Assembly: GCF_017094525.1 (NCBI RefSeq) | Contig: NZ_CP064788.1 | Span: forward strand, 1,473,030 to 1,537,029 | Origin: Halapricum desulfuricans | GTDB taxonomy: Archaea; Halobacteriota; Halobacteria; Halobacteriales; Haloarculaceae | Reading direction: 5' to 3' | Length of the DNA stretch: 64,000 nt | In this document: one piece after another, positions 46,538-55,100 of the stretch | Numbering within the stretch: position 1 is the first letter of the stretch | Layout: every line of letters begins with the position of its first letter | The notes under the pieces: generated by a model | The model's database searches: none | Told to the model about the DNA's origin: nothing | What the model saw: the letters and a program-made list of their open reading frames with translations, nothing else | Translations under genes and position numbers: made by a program

Positions 46538-46875
46538 TCAGGAATCGTCGGGTTCCAGCGATTCGAACAGCTCCAGAAAGTCCTTTTCAGCCGTCCCGCC
46601 TTCGACCGAGTAGGCGACTGTCGTGTCAGTCGTTTCCCGTCGATCGCGTCCGTGACCGTTATGCTGCTCGTGTACTCGCCCGCAGCGGCGTCGGTCGAGA
46701 GCGTCACATTCCAGAACAGGTAGATCTCCGAGACGGACTCGTTCGAGCCGATCGGCCGGGTTATGTCGTCGGACAGCGTGTCGATCGTCGTACCGTCCCC
46801 GTTACATCCTGCAACGAGCATCGCAACGGTGTGGCCACCTGCTGTGAGCAGTTGTCGCCGTGTTTGAGACGCCAT
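46538..46875 (-). pseudogene. Tat-type lipoprotein with frameshift
   Basis: The frame starts at 46875 with a twin-arginine signal and lipobox (SQTRRQLLTAGG then VAGC), so the product would be exported and lipid-anchored. After about 77 residues, near 46640, the protein-like sequence continues only in another frame: TTDTTVAYSVEGGTAEKDFL and then ELFESLEPDDS to a stop at 46538. Without a shift the frame runs on to 46471 with an unnatural basic tail. Either a one-base mutation has broken the gene or there is a sequencing error. Confidence 0.65.
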
Positions 46876-47011
46876 ATGTGTTATTTTATAATATTTCGTA
46901 TGTATCCACTGCCAGACTATGGGGGATTTCAAAATCAGATCAGTCACTCGAATCGGTAACACCGACGTCACTGGGCCGCTTTTCAGGCCAGCGGACGTAC
47001 GAAGAGTCATA

Positions 47012-48004
47012 ATGAACATGCTCGTCGACGGCGAGTGGCGGACAGACGTCTACCGGACGACCAACGAGGACGGAGAGTTCGAGCGCCAGGAGACGGCGTT
47101 CCGTGACTGGGTCCGCGACGACCCCGACGCGCGGTTCCAGCCGGAGGCCGGCCGGTATCACCTGTACGTCTCGTATGCCTGCCCGTGGGCCCACCGGACA
47201 CTGATCGCGCGGAAACTGCTCGGACTCGAGGACGCCATCAGCGTCGACGTGGTCGATCCTTACCGCGGAGAGGACGGCTGGCAGTTCACGCCCGAAAAGG
47301 ACGGCTGTACCGAGGACTCGCTGTACGGCTCGGACTATCTTCGGGAACTGTACGTGAGAGCCGACCCCGAGACGGCCGGTCGGGTGACCGTCCCCGTGCT
47401 CTGGGACACACAGACGGAGACGATCGTCAACAACGAGTCCAGAGAGATCCTGCGGATGCTCGATACCGAGTTCGACGACGTCGCGGACCGTGACGTCGAC
47501 CTCTACCCGAAGGGGTATCGCGAGGAGGTCGACCGGATCATCGACGAGATCTACGAACCGATCAATAACGGCGTTTACCGCGCCGGATTCGCCGACTCAC
47601 AGGCCGCCTACGATCGGGCTGTCGAGGAGCTGTTCGACGCCCTCGACCACTGGGACTCGGTACTTGCCGACCAGCGCTATCTCGCCGGCGACCGCCTGAC
47701 TGAAGCCGATGTCTGTCTGTTCACGACGCTCGTCCGTTTCGACGAAGTCTATCACACGCATTTCATGTGCAATCACCGACTGATTCGGGAATACGACGAT
47801 CTCTGGCCGTATCTTCGGGACGTGTATACGACCGGGAATATATCCGAGACAGTATACATGGACCACATCAAGGAACACTACTACACGACCCACCCCGACG
47901 TCAGCCCGAAGCGGATCGTCCCGAAAGGCCCCGATCCGGATTTCGAGAAGCCCCACGACCGGGACGAACTGCCGGGCGAGCCGCCGTCGAGACAGTCGCG
48001 CTAG
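47012..48004 (+). CDS. Glutathionyl-hydroquinone-reductase-like GST family protein
   Basis: The protein of about 330 residues has the YACPWAHRT cysteine motif of Xi-class GSTs (EcmB/YqjG type) in its thioredoxin fold, followed by the helical C-terminal domain with RFDEVYHTHFMCN. These enzymes reduce thiol-hydroquinone conjugates. Haloarchaea make gamma-glutamylcysteine instead of glutathione, so that is the probable cofactor. Start ATG 47012 or 47018 gives the family N-terminus. Confidence 0.9.
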   Translation: MNMLVDGEWRTDVYRTTNEDGEFERQETAFRDWVRDDPDARFQPEAGRYHLYVSYACPWAHRTLIARKLLGLEDAISVDVVDPYRGEDGWQFTPEKDGCTEDSLYGSDYLRELYVRADPETAGRVTVPVLWDTQTETIVNNESREILRMLDTEFDDVADRDVDLYPKGYREEVDRIIDEIYEPINNGVYRAGFADSQAAYDRAVEELFDALDHWDSVLADQRYLAGDRLTEADVCLFTTLVRFDEVYHTHFMCNHRLIREYDDLWPYLRDVYTTGNISETVYMDHIKEHYYTTHPDVSPKRIVPKGPDPDFEKPHDRDELPGEPPSRQSR

Positions 48005-48264
48005 CCCAGTAGCGCAAAGGCCATCAGCAGCCCGAAGTACAGCACCACGAGCACGCCGACGGCGGCGATCCGGTAGCGCCTGAGCGGCTCGGCTTCGGCC
48101 TCGTAGGCGGACTCGAAAGCGTCCCGTTCGGCTTCGTCGAGACGATCGGGATGGTCGAGCCCGCGATGTAACGCGAGCAGCCGCCGTTCCGGAAACGGTC
48201 GTCCACAGTCGGGACACTCATAGACCGGCTCTCCGGGCGGGACGTCGTACGTTTCACTGGTCAT
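48001..48264 (-). CDS. C2H2 zinc-finger membrane protein
   Basis: This 87-residue protein has a C2H2-like finger CPDCGRPFPERRLLALHRGL followed by Asp-His, and one C-terminal membrane helix (about 66-86). Small proteins of this design are common in haloarchaea; function is unknown. It overlaps the GST gene end by four bases on the opposite strand and lies one base after the polytopic membrane protein gene, so they form an operon. Confidence 0.75.
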   Translation of the reverse strand: MTSETYDVPPGEPVYECPDCGRPFPERRLLALHRGLDHPDRLDEAERDAFESAYEAEAEPLRRYRIAAVGVLVVLYFGLLMAFALLG

Positions 48265-48265
48265 A

Positions 48266-49651
48266 TCAGAGGAACGGTGGTTCGATAGTCGGTTGCGAGA
48301 CGATGAACAGGCTCGAGATCGTATAGAGGACCATCACGACAGTGTAGGGGTACTGGCTGCGGATCGCCTGCAGCCGTCCGGGGAAGCTGTCGAACGCGAC
48401 CGCGTGGGCGGTCCAGATAGCCAGGACGTGTCCGAGCAACACGCTCGCCAGCGCGACGGCGTCGAACCACCCGGGCAGGGCGAGCACCGGAACAGTCTCG
48501 CGAAGCGCCAGCGGCGTCGCCGCGGTCGCGATCAGTGACGGGGCCAGCGACAGGAAGTACTCGAGGTAGTGTGCGAGGTGATACCCGGCGGCGATCGCGA
48601 GCAGCGGCGGGGCGAACCGGCGGGCGAGCGTCGCCGTCGAGAGGTAGGTCCCGGCGAGCTGTCGGCTGTAGCGCGTCCCGAGCAGGTAGACACCGACGAA
48701 CAGCAGATACCCGGCCACCAGTACGACGAGATACAGCACGAGCGGCGGGACGCCGGCCTCGACGATCGGGGCCACGGCCGACTCCCAGGCCGGCGTCGCG
48801 ACGAACCCGTCGTAGGTCGTCGCCCACACCAGCGCGATCACGAACCCGACCTCGTCGAACCCGTCGACCAGCCGCGTCTCCGCGAGCGCGGTCCCGGGCA
48901 GCCGGAGCCTGATCGAACCGCCCTCGCGAGCCAGCGGCGCGAGTCGTCCGTAGTACCGGAAGACGCGGGCGATCGGATCGACCGTCTCGAACCACCTGTC
49001 CGGGCCGTAAGCGATCGCGCCCGACAGAGTGACGGCCGTGTATCCGGCGACGACGGCCGCGAGCGTCCGCGGGTCGCCGGCGACCGGGCTGACGACCTCG
49101 ATCCAGATCAGCGCGAGCAGGCCGACGACGCTCGGCCACGCGCCGAGTCGGTCCGGGTAGAGCCGGTCTAGCGACGAGAGCGAGTCCGCGACTGTCCGCC
49201 AGGGATTGAGGGCGGGCCAGACGGAGCCAACGAGATACGTCGACATCGTGAACCCGGCCCACCAGCCGACCCACACCAGCAGGACCGCCGCGTTCGAAGC
49301 GCCGCGTTGCGGGCCGACGACGCCGACGACGAACACCCAGAGCAACCCGACGACGCCGACGAGGGACAGGACCGATCCCAGTCGCGATGCACCGGGGACC
49401 GGAGCCCGTCGTCGCCACTCGTGGACCGCGGCAATGAGCGCGCGGTCGGTGACCAGCGAGGCGAGCAGAAACGACGCGCCGATCGCCGCGCCACCGGTCA
49501 CCAGAAACAGCCACGTCGGGACGGCGACGGCCTCGCGGCCGCCACCTCCGAGCGCCGCGCCGTGTGCCGCGACCGATCCGGTCGCAACGACGGCCAGCCC
49601 GAGCAGGCCGGCGACTCGACCGTATCGACGGTGACACCGACGGCGACCCAT
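48266..49651 (-). CDS. Polytopic membrane protein (annotated elsewhere as fenitrothion-hydrolase-like)
   Basis: The 461-residue protein has about ten membrane helices and conserved WPALNPWRT and GYHLAHYLEYF segments with His residues. Homologues carry the name fenitrothion hydrolase by loose similarity, but no hydrolase motif is visible and a membrane transport or heme/copper-related role is as likely. It precedes the zinc-finger gene and is divergent from cytochrome oxidase subunit III. ATG 49651 gives a signal-like first helix. Confidence 0.65.
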   Translation of the reverse strand: MGRRRCHRRYGRVAGLLGLAVVATGSVAAHGAALGGGGREAVAVPTWLFLVTGGAAIGASFLLASLVTDRALIAAVHEWRRRAPVPGASRLGSVLSLVGVVGLLWVFVVGVVGPQRGASNAAVLLVWVGWWAGFTMSTYLVGSVWPALNPWRTVADSLSSLDRLYPDRLGAWPSVVGLLALIWIEVVSPVAGDPRTLAAVVAGYTAVTLSGAIAYGPDRWFETVDPIARVFRYYGRLAPLAREGGSIRLRLPGTALAETRLVDGFDEVGFVIALVWATTYDGFVATPAWESAVAPIVEAGVPPLVLYLVVLVAGYLLFVGVYLLGTRYSRQLAGTYLSTATLARRFAPPLLAIAAGYHLAHYLEYFLSLAPSLIATAATPLALRETVPVLALPGWFDAVALASVLLGHVLAIWTAHAVAFDSFPGRLQAIRSQYPYTVVMVLYTISSLFIVSQPTIEPPFL

Positions 49652-49758
49652 ATGCCTCACGGTTGGGTGCCCCGCTGGTGAATAGCTTCCGGACCGGAAT
49701 ATGAGCAAACACCCCCGTATTCAGGGAGGTTTTAATATCCGGCCCGCTACGGGTGGGT

Positions 49759-50634
49759 ATGAGCACCGCAGATTCCGAGGACCACGGAGGACACCACCTC
49801 CCCGCAGTCGAGGACTGGCCCCGCGGATTCGGCGAGGCGAGCTGGTGGCCCTTCGTCACGGCCGTCGGCGGAGCGTTGGTCTACGTCGGCGTAGCGCTTG
49901 TCATCTGGAGCAGCAGTTCGAACCCGACGCTGACGACGGTCGGCGGGACGGCGGTCACGCTACGGGTCGCCGCCGGTGGCGTCCTCTCGACGAGCGTCCT
50001 GCTGTTGCTCGGCGGGATCTACGGCTGGCTATATCACGCGTTCGTGGCTACCTATTGGGAACACGGTACCGAACAGCGAAGCAGCAGTTCGCTCCGGTTC
50101 GGGATGGTGCTGTTTCTCGGCTCGGAGATCGCGACGTTCGGCGCCGGTTTCGTCTACTACTTCTTCATCCGGTCCGGCGCCTGGAGCACGGACGCGTTCC
50201 CCGAGTTGCTCGGCAGCCTGGTGTTGATCAACACTGCCATCCTGCTGGCGAGTAGCGTGACACTGCACTTCGCCCACGTCGCGCTACGGAACGGCAACCG
50301 CCGGCGGTACGTCCGCCTGCTCGGGCTCACGCTCCTGCTCGGACTGATCTTCATCGGCGGCCAGGCTTACGAGTACTATGAGTTCATCGTTCACAAGGGC
50401 TTCACGGTTCAGGGCGGGGCCTTCAACAGCGCGTTCTACGGGCTGACTGGACTCCACGGGGCGCACGTCTCGCTGGGCGCGCTCCTGCTCGGGATCGTCT
50501 TCGTCCGTAGCCTCATGGGCCAATACACCCAGGACCGCCACACGTCCGTCAGCACCGTCTCGATGTACTGGCACTTCGTCGACCTGGTGTGGGTCTTCCT
50601 CGTCGTCTCGCTGTACGTCGGTGCTGAACTCTGA
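49759..50634 (+). CDS. Heme-copper oxidase subunit III
   Basis: The 291-residue membrane protein has seven helices with the family residues GSEIATFGAGFVYYFF (conserved Glu) and GLHGAHVSLG (conserved His). It stabilises the terminal oxidase and supports oxygen and proton entry. Subunits I and II are not in the window, so it stands alone here. A TATA-like TTTTAATA is about 28 bases upstream of ATG 49759. Confidence 0.92.
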   Translation: MSTADSEDHGGHHLPAVEDWPRGFGEASWWPFVTAVGGALVYVGVALVIWSSSSNPTLTTVGGTAVTLRVAAGGVLSTSVLLLLGGIYGWLYHAFVATYWEHGTEQRSSSSLRFGMVLFLGSEIATFGAGFVYYFFIRSGAWSTDAFPELLGSLVLINTAILLASSVTLHFAHVALRNGNRRRYVRLLGLTLLLGLIFIGGQAYEYYEFIVHKGFTVQGGAFNSAFYGLTGLHGAHVSLGALLLGIVFVRSLMGQYTQDRHTSVSTVSMYWHFVDLVWVFLVVSLYVGAEL

Positions 50635-50684
50635 TCAGTCGAGGTCCGGGTTATCTGAAGGGTATCTCTGATCGGTACCAAAAC

Positions 50685-50693
50685 TATTTTATA
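50685..50693 (+). promoter_or_regulatory. TATA box of the candidate ncRNA
   Basis: CCAAAACTATTTTATAG gives a BRE-like AAAAC followed by TATTTTATA at 50685-50693. It predicts a transcript start near 50715-50719, just where the first strong helix begins. No coding frame of quality follows. Confidence 0.6.
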
Positions 50694-50718
50694 GGATTCT
50701 GGTGTGGTATCGAGGCGA

Positions 50719-50873
50719 GGGATAGTGTCGCACGCGGGGGAAAGGATCACCGACCGCACCGGGGGAGACAGGCCGTCGACCCACCTGGGGGGGCTGTTTG
50801 GGGGTGGCACCGACGGAAAACGACGATCCGCGGTCGGCTGTGGCCCCGCGCCAGCTTCCTGGCGCACTATCCC
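50719..50873 (+). ncRNA. Candidate structured non-coding RNA, about 155 nt
   Basis: The ends pair perfectly: GGGATAGTG (50719-50727) with CACTATCCC (50865-50873). Inside are CGCGGGG (50733-50739) / CCCCGCG (50844-50850), an 8-bp helix CCGACCGC (50751-50758) / GCGGTCGG (50830-50837), CCGTCG (50773-50778) / CGACGG (50811-50816), and a terminal hairpin CGCCAG (50849-50854) / CTGGCG (50859-50864) that competes with one helix. GGATC (50744-50748) / GATCC (50825-50829) would form a pseudoknot. It matches none of RNase P, SRP or tRNA as I know them. Confidence 0.6.
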
Positions 50874-50933
50874 GGTTCTCTCTCGACTGATTCATCGTGA
50901 GCCTCGCACGGGGTGTTATCGCGACGATGATAC

Positions 50934-51017
50934 GATATAGGGCAGTCGATACGGTACCGATTTGCCGGTGTGACTGCACGATGGCGTGCGGTCAACCCGG
51001 AACGGACAGACACTATC
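50934..51017. repeat. Nested palindromic repeat, diverged copy (84 bp)
   Basis: The centre CGATTTGCCGG through GGAACGGAC is homologous to 40124-40172. The inner hairpin TGACTGCAC (50971-50979) / GTGCGGTCA (50986-50994) keeps all nine pairs, two of them changed. Outer arms are degraded to GATA and TATC. Its right end overlaps the scpA stop codon. Confidence 0.65.
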
Positions 51018-51924
51018 AGTCCGCTGCGGCATCGCTGATCCCCGAGTTCTCGATCCAGAGATCGCCGAAGAGGTCGTCCTGCGAGAGCAGGACTTCGCCC
51101 CGATGGGACAGAAAGAGCAGTCCCAGAAACGTCTCGACGCGGGAGCCCCCGACGTCGCTGATCTCGCGATAGAGCACCTCCGACCGACCGGCCTCGTACT
51201 GCTCGGCGAGCGCCTGTTCGACGCTGTCGATTATTTCGTCGATGTTTTCGGCGTGGGCCGTTCCCGTCACTTCGGCCGCCGTCGGCTCCTCGTCCATGCG
51301 GAGGTCGTCGGCGCTCCGGTAGTCGAGTTGCTGGGTCCCGCGCTGGTAGCCCTGCGGCGAGTCGCTGGTGTCGTACTCGCGGGACTCTTTCCACCAAGAG
51401 TCGCGTTCGGCGTCGCGCAGTTCGTGGACGAGTTCGTCCAGCGTCCGGGGCATCCCGCGAGCGCGCTTGCGTTCGAGCCGGCGGTCGATCTCCGCGTCGA
51501 GCTGGTCGAAGGGATCGACGCCCAGTTCCTCCTCGCCCAGCGGCTCGACCCAGGGTTCGTCGTCGTCCGGTTCCTCTCGGCCGTCGTCGCCGTCCAGCAG
51601 GGCGTCGCTTTTCATGCGCACGAGGACGCTCGCGTAGAACAGCGCCCGGCCCGAGGTCCGCAGGTCGGCCGACTCGAGCGCGTCGAGGAACTTGTCGGTC
51701 ACCCGGACGACGTCGATGTCCCAGGGATCGATCTCGCCGTCCTCGGCCAGCTGGACCAGCACCTCGACCGGTTCGATGTCGCTATCAGCGGCGTCCGGGC
51801 CGGCTGGCCCGCCGCTGTCCGGTTCGCCACCTGCGACGACGCTCGTGCCGCCGTCGGGCAGACTCCGCTCGTCGTCCCGTGTCTCGTGGCCCGCGATGTC
51901 CAGTGGAATCTCCTCGCTAGTCAT
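51016..51924 (-). CDS. scpA: Segregation and condensation protein A (kleisin)
   Basis: The 302-residue ScpA bridges Smc heads. The N-terminal part has VEVLVQLAEDGEIDPWDIDV, typical of kleisins, the middle is acidic and variable, and the C-terminal winged helix ends with TFLGLLFLSHRGEVLLSQDD. It follows smc in the same direction, separated by 207 bases of repetitive hairpins. No scpB is visible. Confidence 0.93.
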   Translation of the reverse strand: MTSEEIPLDIAGHETRDDERSLPDGGTSVVAGGEPDSGGPAGPDAADSDIEPVEVLVQLAEDGEIDPWDIDVVRVTDKFLDALESADLRTSGRALFYASVLVRMKSDALLDGDDGREEPDDDEPWVEPLGEEELGVDPFDQLDAEIDRRLERKRARGMPRTLDELVHELRDAERDSWWKESREYDTSDSPQGYQRGTQQLDYRSADDLRMDEEPTAAEVTGTAHAENIDEIIDSVEQALAEQYEAGRSEVLYREISDVGGSRVETFLGLLFLSHRGEVLLSQDDLFGDLWIENSGISDAAAD

Positions 51925-51946
51925 GACTCACCTCCGACGTTCGAGA

Positions 51947-51988
51947 CGCTCGACTGTCGGAGACGCTCACTGCCGTTCGCGTCTCCCT
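51947..51988. repeat. 42-bp direct repeat in the smc-scpA spacer, copy A
   Basis: Identical to 52092-52133. It contains the hairpin GGAGACG / CGTCTCC. The step of 145 bases is not a multiple of three, so the two copies are read in different frames and the spacer is unlikely to be coding. Confidence 0.85.
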
Positions 51989-52091
51989 GCTCGCGGGTCG
52001 ATCCGCTCGCGGGTCGATTCTCTCCCCGCTCGCGTTCGAGGATCTTCACTTCGTTCAGATCCTCGCTAGTCTCGCGGGTCACTCCGTTCCC

Positions 52092-52133
52092 CGCTCGACT
52101 GTCGGAGACGCTCACTGCCGTTCGCGTCTCCCT
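52092..52133. repeat. 42-bp direct repeat in the smc-scpA spacer, copy B
   Basis: Identical to copy A; its end overlaps the smc stop codon. Between the copies lies a perfect 8-bp hairpin GAGGATCT / AGATCCTC. Confidence 0.85.
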
Positions 52134-55100
52134 AGTCATCGGCAGGAACACCTCCAGCACTCAGGTCGATCCCGGTGACCGCCGAGACGTTGTCCTGTTG
52201 CATGGTGACGCCGATCGCCCGCTCGGAACGTTCGAGCAGTGCCGAGCGATGGGAGACGACGACGAACTGGGCGTCGCCGGCGAGTTCGTCGACCATCTCG
52301 CCGACGCGCTCGGCGTTCGCCGCGTCGAGGAACGCGTCGATCTCGTCGAGCGCGTAGAACGGGGCCGGGTTGTGGCGCTGGATCGCGAAGATGAACGCGA
52401 GCGCAGTCAGCGACTTCTCGCCGCCGCTCATGGCGTTGAGCCGCTGGATCGGCTTGTCGCCGGGCTGGGCCTTCATCGTCAGCCCGCCGTCGAACGGATC
52501 GTCCTCGTTTTCGAGATAGAGGTGGCCCGTCCCGTTCGAGAGCCGCTCGAAGATCGACTCGAAGTGGTCGTTGATCGACTCGAAGGCGTCCATGAACGTC
52601 TCCTTCTTGCGGGCCTCGTAGGTCTCGATCCGGTCGCGGATCCCGTCTGCCTCCTCCTGGAGCGTGGCACGCTTCGCCTCTAGGTCTTCGAGGTCGGACT
52701 GGACGTCGTCGTACTCCTCGATCGCGAGCATGTTGACCGGCTCCAGTTTCTCCATCTCGCTCTCCAGGCGGCCGATCCGCGATTCGACCGTGTGATGATC
52801 GGGGATCTCCTCGGGATCGTAGTCGCCGACCTCGCTCTCGAGTTCGTCGATCTCCCAGTCGAGGCGCTGTTCGGTCTCCTCGAGTGCATCGATCTCGCTC
52901 TGGACGCTGTCGACGGCCGCCTTTTGCTCGTCGCGCGCCTCCTTGGCGTCGCTCAGTTCCGCCCGGAGATCCTCGCGCTCGGCCTTGAGGTCGGCCAGTT
53001 CGTCTTCGAGGTCCTCAACTGCGGTTTCTTTCCCTTCGAGCAGGTCCGCTTGCTTCTCGATCTCGCTCTCGAGTTCGGCGATCTCCTTCTGGCGGTCTGC
53101 CTTGCGGTTCTGGGCAGTCTCGATCTTCTCGTGGAGCTCGTCGATGGCGTCCTCGGCGTACTCTTTCTCCAGCTGTTTCTCGTTCAGGTCCGCGTCGAGG
53201 TCGTCGACCCGGTCCTGCAGTTCGTCGATCTCGGCTTCGATCGCCTCGGCCTCGTCGGTCAGCTCGGGCAGCTCCGAGTCCTCGATCTCGGCTTCGAGAT
53301 CGGCGATTTCGTCTTCGATCTCCTCGATCTCGGCTTCCTTCGCCTCGATGTCGGCCTCGATCTCGTCCATCCGCTCGGAAACCTCCTCGCGTTCGTCCTC
53401 GATCGCTTCGAGGTCGGCCTCGAGATCGGCGATCTCCTCGCGGACCTCCTCGCGCTCGGCCTCGCGCTTCTCGATCTCGGTTTCGATGTCCCGGACCTGC
53501 TCGGCCGCGTCGGACTTGCGGTCGCGGGCGTCTTCCAGCCGGTCCTCGACGTCCCGGATGTCGTCCCGGACGTCCTGGCGCTGGTCCTCGAGTTCGTTGA
53601 TCCGCTGGGCGACCCGTTCGAGTTTGCCTTCGCTGCCCGCGAACGAATAGCGAGAGCCGCTCTTCGAACCACCGGTCATCGCGCCGCTTTTCTCGACCAG
53701 ATCACCGTCAAGCGTCACCAGCCGGAACTCGCCCATCAGATCGCGAGCCGTTTCCATGTCCTCGACGACCAGCGTGTCGCCCAGCACGTACGAGAAGACC
53801 GGTGCGTACTCGCTGTCGAACTCGACGAGATTGTAGGCGAAATCGACCACGCCCGGGAGGTCCGGCTCCGCCGGGAGCGAGCGGTGTTGCATCTCCGTGA
53901 TCGGCAGGAAGGTCGCCCGCCCGGCGTTGCGGGACTTGAGGTACTCGATGCACTGCTGGCCGACCCCGTCGTCCTCGACCACGACGTGTGCCATCCGCCC
54001 GCCCGCGGCTGTCTCGCAGGCCGTCGCGTACTGGCCGCCGACGCTGCCGAGCTGTGCGACCGTCCCGTGGACGCCGTCCATGCCGGCGTTGAGAACCGTC
54101 GTCACCGCCCGCCCGTAGGAGGTGTCACCGCTGTCGTCGGCTTTCGCCTCTAGCTGGGCGTACTCCTGCTGTTTGGCGCTGATCTCGTCCTCGATGGTCT
54201 CGAGGTCCGATTGCAGTTCGCGCTTCTCCTCGGTGAGATCGGCGACGACTTCGGCGATCGTCTCGCGGTTCTGCTCGGCCTTGTCAAGTTCCGCACGCAG
54301 GTCCTCGAGCTCGGCCTCGATCTCGGGGATGCGAGCCTCGGCCTCCTCGATCGCCTCCTCTTTTTGGCGCTGGTCGTTCGACCGCCGCCGCGCTTCGTCG
54401 AGCAGTCGGTCCTGCTCGTGCTGGAGTTCGCTGCGCTCGGATCTGGCGTCCGCGAGATCCTCCTTGCGCGATTCCAGCTCCTCGCGGACGTCCTCGAACT
54501 CCTCGCCCAGTTGCTCGATCTCGGCCTCGACCGACTCCAGTTCGGCCTCTTTCTCCTGGATCTCGGCCATCAGCGAGGACTTCTCGACTTTGATCTCGCG
54601 GATCTCGCCCTCCAGATCGTCGATCGTCTCCTGCTTGCGATCGATCTCGACGAAGGCCTGCCTGCGCTCGTTCTCGGCGTCTTCGAGTTTCTCTTCGGCA
54701 GTGGCGACCTTGTCTTCCAGCCGGGAGATCTCGCCTTTGACCTCTTCGATCTCCCGTTTGAGCTGGAGCTGTTCGTCCTCGCCCTTGCGTTCGATCTCGC
54801 GGTTGAGTTCGGCCAGTTCGTCCTCCAGCCGGACGACCTTCCCTTCCCGTTCGTCCAGTTCGGCCTGCAGTTCGGCGAGTTCGTCGTCCCTGTCAGCGAT
54901 CTCCTCGCGGACGTCGTTCACCTCCTCGCGTTTGTCCTCCAGTTCGGCGGCCTTCCGGTAACCCTCGTATTCTTCTTTCTGCTCGCGCAGGTCCTGATAT
55001 TCGAGGGCGGTCTCGCGTTCGTCCTCGAGCTGATCGAGCCGGTCCTGTTTCTCCTCGATCCGGAGGTCGGCCTCCTCGATGCGGTCTTCGACGACGTCCA

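Noticed and set aside
51921-52160. 72-79 codon frame between smc and scpA with overlapping stop and start
   Set aside because: It is built from exact 42-bp repeats read in different frames, so protein-level selection is unlikely.
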